From: a virus
Virus record (IMG/VR): IMGVR_UViG_3300028840_003294
Location: 1-52,289 of that record
Reading direction: 5' to 3' (one strand)
DNA: 52,289 bases
Shown: piece after piece, positions 14,201-21,191 of the stretch
How the letters are laid out: each line of letters opens with the position of its first letter
Position numbering within the stretch: position 1 is the first letter of the stretch
Notes under the pieces: model-generated
What the model was told of the DNA's origin: nothing
Databases searched by the model: none
Seen by the model: the letters and a program-made list of their open reading frames with translations, nothing else
Translations under genes and position numbers: made by a program

Positions 14201-17200
14201 CACGCGCCTGGAAATTCTGCGCCTTGAGGTAGGCGTCGAAAATTTCGTCGAGCTCTTGACCAACCTCCGTGAGTTTTTCCTGAATTGTGCGAATCGGAGC
14301 TATGCGATCGAAGAGTGTTTTCTCCGCACGGTTTCGGTAATACTCCGTGAGCGTGTGGTCTTCAATCTGCACCCCGGGGTGCTGATCCCCTGAAAGCTCG
14401 TGAGCTCCAGACAACGAGTAAACAGTCTGCGCGTCACCGCGGTCGATGAGCTTTTCTGTGCCGGCGCCCTCGATCGCATTCCGCCACGCTTCGGGGAACT
14501 CTTCAGGAGCGAGCTTCCGATAATCGAACGCTTCTTCTGCGGCCCGCCTCGCACTAAGAATATCGTTCCGAATCGTCCTTAAAATCTTTTGCCCCGTTGG
14601 GTCGGTGATAATCGCCGCCTCTCCCTTTTGAGTCTCAAAAATCTCGCCGCTTGCGATTTGCTCCATGATGCCGGCGGCGCCTTCGATGTCGGCAATTTTT
14701 AGACCCGCAACGTTTTCGAGAAGAGACTGCGCGAACCGCTGGAGGAATTTGAAAATTTGGGTCGCTCTCGGCTCGGCCTCTGCTCGCGTCTCGGCCCACG
14801 CCTGATACGCTTGGGCCGCGCCCTCTTCGGTCTCGTACACCTTCAGCAAGGTCATGCGTTGATCGTTCGTGAGAACGTTATGAAACGCGAAGTGAAAGGA
14901 TTCGTGAAACACCTCTTGGGAAATGCGCTTTGGATTGTAGAGAGAAATCAAATGAGCCCCGCTCATGTCTCCCTGCTGCCCAATTCGATACCGCCCCTGC
15001 ACCTTGACGGTGCCGGCGTCCAGTGCGGCCACCAAATCTTCGGGTTTTATGTTTCGATTCTCCGCTGCCGTTTTGATGAACTCGTCGTCGATCGTCGGGC
15101 CGGGACCGCCAACGGCAACATGCAGAACTGGTTGGCCCTCCCTCGTCAAGCGGAACAGGCCCCCCTGTGTGTGCCGCACATTCCAGCCGCGGAACGCCTT
15201 TTGAATTTTTGGAACGAGCTTCGCCGCTCGAGCTCGAACGCCCTTGTCTTCTTTGTCCTGCTCTGCTTTTCTTTTTCGTGCCTCGCCCTCTTTTTTCGTG
15301 GCGATTTGAATGCGCCGAAGCCTGAGAATCTCTTCGCTGATTTTTTTCTTTTCTGCCGGGTTGGCGTTGTTGAGCTGCGCCGTTAGGTCTTTGATCCGGC
15401 TTTGAATCGTAACCCCGCTCTCGACGTCCTCGGCCCGTGCCGGGGCCTCTGTCGTAGCGGCCGGCTCGAATTCGGTTCGCCTTGCAATCTCGTCCTCGAG
15501 AACGATTGCGAGATCGTGGATCTCGGGATCGAGGCTTTGCACGAGCTCCTCGTCTTTTCTTGTGAGTATTTCGATCGCTGATTCGCCGGCCTCGATGCGC
15601 TTGATGAATTCCGCGACCGCTTTCGGGCTGTTGTCCTGCTCGCGGGCAACGCGGTACATCTGGTCAACGACGTCGTCCGCAGTTCGACGCCTGCCGAACA
15701 TTCTGCGCTCAACGTCTTCGATGGTTTCCTCTGGCGCTTCTTCCCTTGTAAAGCGTTCGAGGATGTTACGCTCCGAGACCGCAGCCTCGAGCTCGAGCGC
15801 CAGGTCTCGCGCCTCGCCGCCGAGCTGTTCTTCAATTTGAACGTCCGACTCGTAAATCTGGTTGACCGTTTGGCCTTCCTCGAGGCCCCTCACGAGTTTC
15901 TGCACGATAGCGGGTTCAATGTTGTTCTTGCGCTGGAACTCGAAAATGTCGTTTTTGACTTTGTCGATTTCGCGCCGGCGCCCTGGCTCTTCCCGCCGCT
16001 CATCTGGCATCTCGATAAATTGGTCCGCGGCTTCTTGTTGCGCGAGGTATTCTTCCGGCGAGATGTCCGGTTTTTGCAAGGCGGCAATCAGGTCGCCCAC
16101 CGTAGCACTCGGCGGCAAATATCCTTCTTCCTTAACAACCTCAAGCATTTGATCCGGCTTCATTCCGTCTTTTCTGCGATAACGAACCGGAACGCCTTCG
16201 CGGCCTTTGTCTCCGTAAATTTCCTCTGAGAGATAGCCTCCTGTGTGTTTGCCGATGCCACCATTTTCGAGAACAATTTGATGAATGGTTCGACCGAGCC
16301 GACGCTGCCCCTTCAGCCTGCGAAGGTGTGGATGTAAGGCTATGACTTCCTCATCAAGCACGACGCCCTTGCGGATCGCTTTTTTGAGCACCGCCTCGTG
16401 GTCTTCTTCGGCCCCGGTTTGCTCGTATTCTTGCGTTGTCATCTCCCACGGATTCTTCGGCTTCTCGATCGGCGGGAGCGGCGTAACTGGTTCCGGGGTA
16501 GCACCCTCTTCGACTTGCTTCCCCTCGTCCAGCCTCATAGCACCGCTCTCAACGCCGTGAGGCTGCGTCGGAGCGGCGGGGCCACCCACTACGGGCCCAC
16601 CTACCGCCGGAGCCGCAGGGCCACGGCCAACGCCCTCAGAGAGATTGCGCTGTCCTCTTTGGCTTGGCGGCGGCGGGAGCTCTGCAAAGGTTTCGGTTTC
16701 TGCTTGCATGCGCTGGCCCGCGACAAGCTCATCGGCTTTGTTGATCGTCGTGGCGAGCTGGCGCATCGCCTCCTGTGGGGAGAGGCCCTGCTCGCCGGCA
16801 AGATCAACAATCGCGGCTTGAGTGTCTTGGTCAAGGTCGCCAGTAACGAACGCCTGGAACAGCTCCGGTCTCACCTTCAGCCAGTCTGGAGCATAGCCGG
16901 CGCGAGCGGCCTCAACACCTTCTGGCGGCGCTAATCTGGCGGACCCGCCCGGGCCATAAAGCGGCGCCACGTCAACGCCGCTCGGAGCAGGCGACCCGGG
17001 CGGGACCACAAACTCTTCCGGCCTTACGTCCGGTTGTGTTTCGGGGATCGGCTCTGTTTGAACAAACTCAGGGACCGCGGGCCCCATGTCAGCCCGAACC
17101 GCATCGGTTCGCGCTGCAACCTCTTCTCCGGTTGGACCCGGCCCTACCTCGGTCTGCGCTTGAATGTTCCCGGCGCCCCCTCCAAAGGGGCCCATCATCG

Positions 17201-18440
17201 TTCCCATTAACCCCGCTTCTTCGATCGACCGTATTACATTGCCCCACGTTTCGGATCGACCTTCCGGCGTCGTGAATGCTTCTATGTTTTCGAGCTCGCC
17301 ACGGTTCATGCGAACAAAATCGGCCGCGGCAGACTCAACGAGCGTTTGTGGAACCTCCGTCAAAACCTCTTCGGCGCCCTGCCGAAGCGCCTCGAGACCC
17401 TTCCGCGCAAGCCATGTTTTGAAAGATTTCGCAGTAATCGGATTTCTCGCAAGCAGCCGGCCGACTGGAGCGAACTCAAGAGCCCCGGTCAAAACACCAA
17501 GCGTTGAGGCGGCGAGCTGTGCGTCTTCTCCTGTGACGCCCTCGGCCTCGAGGTCGGTGAGAATTGAGCCGGTCTGCATCGCCGCGGCGTCCGCAGCCGC
17601 AAGCGCGGGGTTTACCATCGCAGTAGCAACCATCGGCCCCATAACCGGCGCCTGTTCACCGAAAAGGCCGGCGGCATATTTGGCGGGCCCCAATAGTGGT
17701 TCCTCTTCCGACGCTTCTGCGAGCGTTTCAAACCGGCGCTTCGGCGCGATCATTTCATTGCCAACGGCGGCATCGACCGCCACCTCTCTCGCCATTTCGG
17801 CCACCGGGCCAGTCGCTTCGTGCATTTTCTTCGCAACGTCGGTTTGATAAAGCGGGTTGGTGTAGAGTTGCGAGGTCGTGCCAAGGGGGATAACCGGCGC
17901 CTGCTCAAGCGCCATCGTAAACGAGTCGGCAAGGTTTGCAGCCCCGGAAAGTCTACTCGTCAATGCTGTGCTACCGCGCTGGACGCCGCGGACAAGATCC
18001 CCTGCTATTTCCGCGAGCTGCTTTGTGATCGGGTTGTAGCCCTTGGTCGAGTAGATATATTTTTCAACGACATCGCCGTAATCGCTTTCAATGTCTTCGG
18101 TTCCGCTGATCGGCGCTCGCGCCACGCTATACGTTTCTTCCTCGTTGGCCCCGTCTGTGTCAACCACGATTCCGCGAAGGGCCCGACGCTCATCCGGAGT
18201 GAGCATCTGCCAATAGGGGCCCGCCTGAGCGAGCTTATTGAAAGCGGCGTGTCGTTCAATGCGCGGGAGGGAGAGAAAGTCTTGACTTGAGGGCAATTCG
18301 TAGAGCTGCCGACGCTGCCAAACGGCGCCAAGGTTATAACCTAGCTCCTCCCACTCATCACGCAGCCTGAAGATTTCTTCTTCTGGCGTGTCGTCGGGGA
18401 AATGCGCGTATTCTTCTCCAAACCTTACGCGGACGACCAC
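11289..18440 (-). CDS. Giant internal/ejection protein, polyvalent type, with HExxH motif
   Basis: A 2383-residue protein, last gene of the structural operon, starting at GTG 18440 with AGAGGTGATAA upstream. The N terminus (VRFGEEYAHFPDDTPEEEIFR) resembles that of other giant phage virion proteins. Hydrophobic, Ala/Gly-rich segments follow at about 190-400, a Pro-rich stretch at about 440-660, and charged coiled regions at about 750-1100. VFHESFHFAFH contains a zincin-like HExxH (His1179, Glu1180, His1183). NPAFVIPNAVRDAL (1846-1859) matches the style of the LPD38 domain of large polyvalent proteins. Such proteins are injected with phage DNA and can carry counter-defence or lytic activities. 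Metalloprotease activity is inferred from the motif only. The 150-290-residue proteins just upstream are probably co-ejected partners. Confidence 0.75.
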   Translation of the reverse strand: MVVRVRFGEEYAHFPDDTPEEEIFRLRDEWEELGYNLGAVWQRRQLYELPSSQDFLSLPRIERHAAFNKLAQAGPYWQMLTPDERRALRGIVVDTDGANEEETYSVARAPISGTEDIESDYGDVVEKYIYSTKGYNPITKQLAEIAGDLVRGVQRGSTALTSRLSGAANLADSFTMALEQAPVIPLGTTSQLYTNPLYQTDVAKKMHEATGPVAEMAREVAVDAAVGNEMIAPKRRFETLAEASEEEPLLGPAKYAAGLFGEQAPVMGPMVATAMVNPALAAADAAAMQTGSILTDLEAEGVTGEDAQLAASTLGVLTGALEFAPVGRLLARNPITAKSFKTWLARKGLEALRQGAEEVLTEVPQTLVESAAADFVRMNRGELENIEAFTTPEGRSETWGNVIRSIEEAGLMGTMMGPFGGGAGNIQAQTEVGPGPTGEEVAARTDAVRADMGPAVPEFVQTEPIPETQPDVRPEEFVVPPGSPAPSGVDVAPLYGPGGSARLAPPEGVEAARAGYAPDWLKVRPELFQAFVTGDLDQDTQAAIVDLAGEQGLSPQEAMRQLATTINKADELVAGQRMQAETETFAELPPPPSQRGQRNLSEGVGRGPAAPAVGGPVVGGPAAPTQPHGVESGAMRLDEGKQVEEGATPEPVTPLPPIEKPKNPWEMTTQEYEQTGAEEDHEAVLKKAIRKGVVLDEEVIALHPHLRRLKGQRRLGRTIHQIVLENGGIGKHTGGYLSEEIYGDKGREGVPVRYRRKDGMKPDQMLEVVKEEGYLPPSATVGDLIAALQKPDISPEEYLAQQEAADQFIEMPDERREEPGRRREIDKVKNDIFEFQRKNNIEPAIVQKLVRGLEEGQTVNQIYESDVQIEEQLGGEARDLALELEAAVSERNILERFTREEAPEETIEDVERRMFGRRRTADDVVDQMYRVAREQDNSPKAVAEFIKRIEAGESAIEILTRKDEELVQSLDPEIHDLAIVLEDEIARRTEFEPAATTEAPARAEDVESGVTIQSRIKDLTAQLNNANPAEKKKISEEILRLRRIQIATKKEGEARKRKAEQDKEDKGVRARAAKLVPKIQKAFRGWNVRHTQGGLFRLTREGQPVLHVAVGGPGPTIDDEFIKTAAENRNIKPEDLVAALDAGTVKVQGRYRIGQQGDMSGAHLISLYNPKRISQEVFHESFHFAFHNVLTNDQRMTLLKVYETEEGAAQAYQAWAETRAEAEPRATQIFKFLQRFAQSLLENVAGLKIADIEGAAGIMEQIASGEIFETQKGEAAIITDPTGQKILRTIRNDILSARRAAEEAFDYRKLAPEEFPEAWRNAIEGAGTEKLIDRGDAQTVYSLSGAHELSGDQHPGVQIEDHTLTEYYRNRAEKTLFDRIAPIRTIQEKLTEVGQELDEIFDAYLKAQNFQARAGALVDWVEEKLFKPLITDIAKSGIHLEDFDLFRMAAHALERNPKIRMANVTLPIKQAEAKIAKLETKHLSIGTKVRSLENNAKGEVVAVNRESGIAEVRFFNERGFSAKPKRVEMRTLERESVAREKEKIAEIRRMDEAGEAPHSGITDEHAKAALEEMRELGLVEWDGELGPDTVYRGKLGRLSRRFSDIVRWKEETLFRAGLLSKDELKKWRDYKHYAPMRGKDPDILDIIANGRRPPIPEIEMYGGKMWHRALARAARGLGIADKIHLPNTGRGYNPGRRPAAHRALGRRSFPTHSATVELMTDAMETAVRAEKNRVAKTVWNFVQKMKNVKDVNGEKLFEIDRPDSRLVWDEKTQTVKTKIDGLSVVKDNVYNVWIDGELHYIRHVSPGMAEFVSALNNVGSSKDLNPILKAGVNINRYISKMATSRNPAFVIPNAVRDALTAGIKLGGEKKFEGFGLKTMKRVPEAAALLGEYARRQSKGTLDQMDATKRQRIEQFKLAGGETAFWMIPDLADQMRKIQAQIEQTKGEQNKVFSTVKSVINWIEDYNAAVEGMLRFSVFERGLEIGLSKDRAGKLARDITVDFTQQGTVAQYLSPWYVFANASLQGSKMVIDSVAKNRQVQKMMLGAMGYGFMHASMMRWVGGEDEKDKIPYWDKIPAWEKKRNLIFMVPGGEGKRFKIPLPWGFNLFPAAGVFAADAVNRALDRPSETKDAAWEGTAHILSAGLSAFNPIGDNDPTTLVGLVQMGMPAWLDPVYDISANRNFWGGPIRPEPSKFARSEQYGVPTPNYNRYFSSVSKPSKEMTRFMYKHLGIDISPEDIDYAIGAALGGLGDTVIRGLSLLSKGAAGETLSARDVPVLKSFFAEESQFFAPNMYRANMGDYWIKKETYDELTKTDPKAAADFYKRHKNVLAIEEIVKATEKRVRELRKAGVTVKDSRMQNEFKKFNRRYRTIELQTLKRRLKKE

Positions 18441-18443
18441 TTA

Positions 18444-19316
18444 TCACCTCTTATCGAAGCCGTAATCTTCTGTGATGTCCTGAACCTGCCCATAAGAGCC
18501 GTAACGCTCCGCGTTGTTTTGTGCGGCCATATAGTTTTCGACCGCCTGAAGCAGAAGGTCAGGAACAGACGCCGGATTTTCCTTGTACATCTCGATTACT
18601 TTTTTCAAGCCGCCGGCGGGCTCAATCTCGTTTTGACGCATCGCAAATTTGAGGGCCGCTGCCGCCTCGTCGAGCTCCTTCTGTGCCTGAAGCTGTTGGT
18701 TTGCCGTTGGCGGCGTAGGTGCCTTGGGTCCGGTCATGCCAGATCGCGGATAGCCCTTGCCTTGGCTTTCGGCCTGAGTGATCGGGTCTGGAGAATACCC
18801 ACCGCCGTAGAGAATCATGCGCTCCTCTTCGGTCAATGGTTTTCTTTCGCCGCCACCGCCGCCGCCGACCGGAAGGGATGCCGAAGGGACAGCCCATCTC
18901 GTACCGCCCGGGCCGGCAAAGCCGCCGCTCTCCATTGGCGATCCTGAAAAGCTGATCGTCCCACCACCGCCGCTGCGTTCCCGCCGGCGATCGGACATCA
19001 GTTGATCCGCCGCTCTACGGCGCTCCTCTTGAGCCTTTCGCTCGCCCTCCGCGAAGTCCATCTGCCGCCCTGCCTCAATTTGATTGAGCACGACTTCTGC
19101 CATCGCCGCATCTTCCGGACTGATGCTGGCGTAACGCGAAGGACCGTAATGCGTAATCGCTCCGTGCTGGGACATTTCGCGCTGGTGTCGAGGCGTAGTG
19201 AGGTAGTCGTAGAAGTCCTCGAGAGATCCCCCGCTGAATTCGGTTGAGGGGTCTGGAGAGAAGTTCCCGCTGATGCGGTAAGCATCTGCGAACGAGAGAT
19301 CATAGGGATACGGCAT
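18444..19316 (-). CDS. Putative internal virion protein, Gly-rich
   Basis: A 290-residue protein, not recognised. The middle is Gly/Ser/Pro-rich and low complexity (for example PVGGGGGGERK), flanked by helical, charged segments (about 70-115 and 200-270). It lies between other unknown proteins and the giant ejection protein. This position corresponds to the small core proteins of podoviruses such as T7 gp14/gp15, so a role in the internal core is likely by context only. Stop and next start are three bases apart, showing coupling. Confidence 0.65.
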   Translation of the reverse strand: MPYPYDLSFADAYRISGNFSPDPSTEFSGGSLEDFYDYLTTPRHQREMSQHGAITHYGPSRYASISPEDAAMAEVVLNQIEAGRQMDFAEGERKAQEERRRAADQLMSDRRRERSGGGGTISFSGSPMESGGFAGPGGTRWAVPSASLPVGGGGGGERKPLTEEERMILYGGGYSPDPITQAESQGKGYPRSGMTGPKAPTPPTANQQLQAQKELDEAAAALKFAMRQNEIEPAGGLKKVIEMYKENPASVPDLLLQAVENYMAAQNNAERYGSYGQVQDITEDYGFDKR

Positions 19317-19325
19317 CTTCGCCTC

Positions 19326-20129
19326 CTACATTCCGTACAACATGAGAAGCTGTTGATACTTCTTTTGTGAATCTTCCTGCTCCTTCAGCGCGTTCTCGTA
19401 CTCGGCGCCGTACTTTGTCCAGTCGTAATCTTGTTTCGACCCCCACGCGCCGTATCGCTGTTGCTCTTGCCGCTGGAAGTCCTCGAATTCCCGCATAAGA
19501 TCGGCCTGCCTCGCCTGCTCGCGCATGTTGGCCTCGAACATTTGGGCATCGACGTCGTAGCGGTTCGTCACTTCGGCAAGGTCGCGCCCGAAGCCGCGGG
19601 CTGACTCCCCAAGCGTGCCAGAGTAGCCAGCCCCAAGGCCACCGCCAGAGGCAAGAATCCCGAGCTTCCCGAAGTGCTTGCCGGCGCCGGCAAATTCGCC
19701 CTCCATCTTTTCACGGAGCAGCGCCTCGTTTGCCGCAATCGCGCCGCGGACATCGACGTCAACATCTTGGTAGGTCGATGAGGGGCTGTACGATTGGCCC
19801 TCCCATTCGCTCCACCCGGGAATGTCCGGGCCGTTGAACTCGGCCTGTTCGGTTTTCCTCCGCAATGCCTGAAGCCACCCTGGAGCAGATTGCCGCTGCG
19901 GGCCCTGCGTATAGCTCCGATGTCTTGGCGTCGGATCGTGTTTCCCGCGCCAATTCGGGTCGGCACGCCATTCCGGCAATCCGGAACCGTAGGAAACGTT
20001 CGACGGATCGGTCCCGCCATACGTGTTTGTGTTGACGCTGCCGTAGTTCGGGTTCGACAGGCCCTCGCCAAAGCGACCGCCGGTGCCCCCGACCCTTCTC
20101 GTTGAAGCAGGCTTTCTCAGATATGCCAT
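19326..20129 (-). CDS. Putative internal virion protein
   Basis: A 267-residue protein. The first 110 residues are polar, Gly/Arg/Ser-rich and probably disordered. Residues 125-265 are mainly helical, with an Ala/Gly-rich hydrophobic patch (FGKLGILASGGGLGAGYSG) that could enter membranes, then a long charged helix rich in Gln and Glu. This resembles small podovirus ejection proteins with a membrane-active patch, such as T7 gp14, in layout only. It is part of a run of four coupled genes before the giant protein. Confidence 0.65.
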   Translation of the reverse strand: MAYLRKPASTRRVGGTGGRFGEGLSNPNYGSVNTNTYGGTDPSNVSYGSGLPEWRADPNWRGKHDPTPRHRSYTQGPQRQSAPGWLQALRRKTEQAEFNGPDIPGWSEWEGQSYSPSSTYQDVDVDVRGAIAANEALLREKMEGEFAGAGKHFGKLGILASGGGLGAGYSGTLGESARGFGRDLAEVTNRYDVDAQMFEANMREQARQADLMREFEDFQRQEQQRYGAWGSKQDYDWTKYGAEYENALKEQEDSQKKYQQLLMLYGM

Positions 20130-20130
20130 G

Positions 20131-20736
20131 TCAGCCTCTCAAAAATCTGCGGAACGCGGCTCTTTTCTCACGCGCCCCCATTCCTCGCGTCCCACGGTTA
20201 AACCCGCGGGCTTCTCTTGCCCCTATGCGACGATCCATGCCGGCAAGTTCACGCTGTTTGCGGCCCCATTCTTGACGCTCTGCGGCCCTTTCTGGCCTGA
20301 AGTCGGGCATCATACCAGCAGGCATTTGCCCTGACTCTGCTACGGAAATTGCAAACTCGAGGCCGGGATAACGAGCAAGCGCGAATGTTCCTTCAACGTC
20401 GTCGGCTTCGGTGCGCTTTCGACTGTAACCGAGCAGCTCGCGCAGCATGGCATCGTTTGCCATAGAATTCGCCATGTGTTGACCGCGTTCGAAATTCCCC
20501 GGCATGTCGTACTCGCCACGCCACGGGGCCCGCGTCGGTTCCGGGTTGCCAATGAAGCCGGTGAAGCCCTGGTTCGCGCTTGACCCGTAATCTCCACCCC
20601 GCTCGTATTTCCCCTCCAAGGCGCTCATTTGGGATTCGGTCGTGCCGGCCGGAACCTTCCCCCTTGCCTCGAGCTCTCGGAGATTCTCGAGCATCTCGTA
20701 GACCTGTTGAACCTCGTATGGGGAAACAACCGGCAT
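20131..20736 (-). CDS. Putative virion-associated protein, basic C terminus
   Basis: A 201-residue protein of unknown family. It is mostly helical and charged, with a very basic, Gly/Arg-rich C terminus (GFNRGTRGMGAREKRAAFRR) that could bind DNA or other virion components. It starts a few bases after the preceding stop and lies in the putative ejection-protein module, so it is likely a minor virion protein. Confidence 0.65.
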   Translation of the reverse strand: MPVVSPYEVQQVYEMLENLRELEARGKVPAGTTESQMSALEGKYERGGDYGSSANQGFTGFIGNPEPTRAPWRGEYDMPGNFERGQHMANSMANDAMLRELLGYSRKRTEADDVEGTFALARYPGLEFAISVAESGQMPAGMMPDFRPERAAERQEWGRKQRELAGMDRRIGAREARGFNRGTRGMGAREKRAAFRRFLRG

Positions 20737-20737
20737 G

Positions 20738-21190
20738 TTAGCCTCCAGCGGTCAGGAACTCGAGCATCGCCGGGTCATAACCCCCGAAGCCGCCGCTCGA
20801 TCCCGAGCGCACCCGCCCCGCGGGGCGCCGGCGTCCCTGGAAACCGCCGGTGAGATTTGGCGCCCCCTCGTCGAACCCTCTGGCCTTCTCCTGTTGGAGC
20901 CGCCAGTAGTTTTGCACTTCCGCCATCCACGGATCGTAGACGTTTTTCCGCCACATCGGATCTTCGAACTGTCGCTGCGGAACCCACGATCCCTTAACCA
21001 TGTATTCCCAATCCGACGAGCCCGGGCGCTGTCTCGACTGAGGCGTTGTTGCACGACGGAACGCTTCGGACCAGTCTGCGTCAGTCCAGTCTGCGCGACT
21101 CCCCGCTCGTCGCTGACGATAATCGTCCATCGCCTCATTTTGTGCCGCCACGTTTGCCCGCAATTGATCTTGCCATCCCGGTACTGGCAT
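20738..21190 (-). CDS. Putative virion-associated protein
   Basis: A 150-residue protein, rich in Trp, Arg and Gly, beginning MPVPGWQDQLRANVAAQNEAM. It has no recognisable motif. The C terminus is Arg/Gly-rich and flexible. It is tightly packed between the 893-residue beta-propeller-like protein and the next small protein, and is probably a minor virion or ejection-module component. Confidence 0.65.
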   Translation of the reverse strand: MPVPGWQDQLRANVAAQNEAMDDYRQRRAGSRADWTDADWSEAFRRATTPQSRQRPGSSDWEYMVKGSWVPQRQFEDPMWRKNVYDPWMAEVQNYWRLQQEKARGFDEGAPNLTGGFQGRRRPAGRVRSGSSGGFGGYDPAMLEFLTAGG

Positions 21191-21191
21191 C

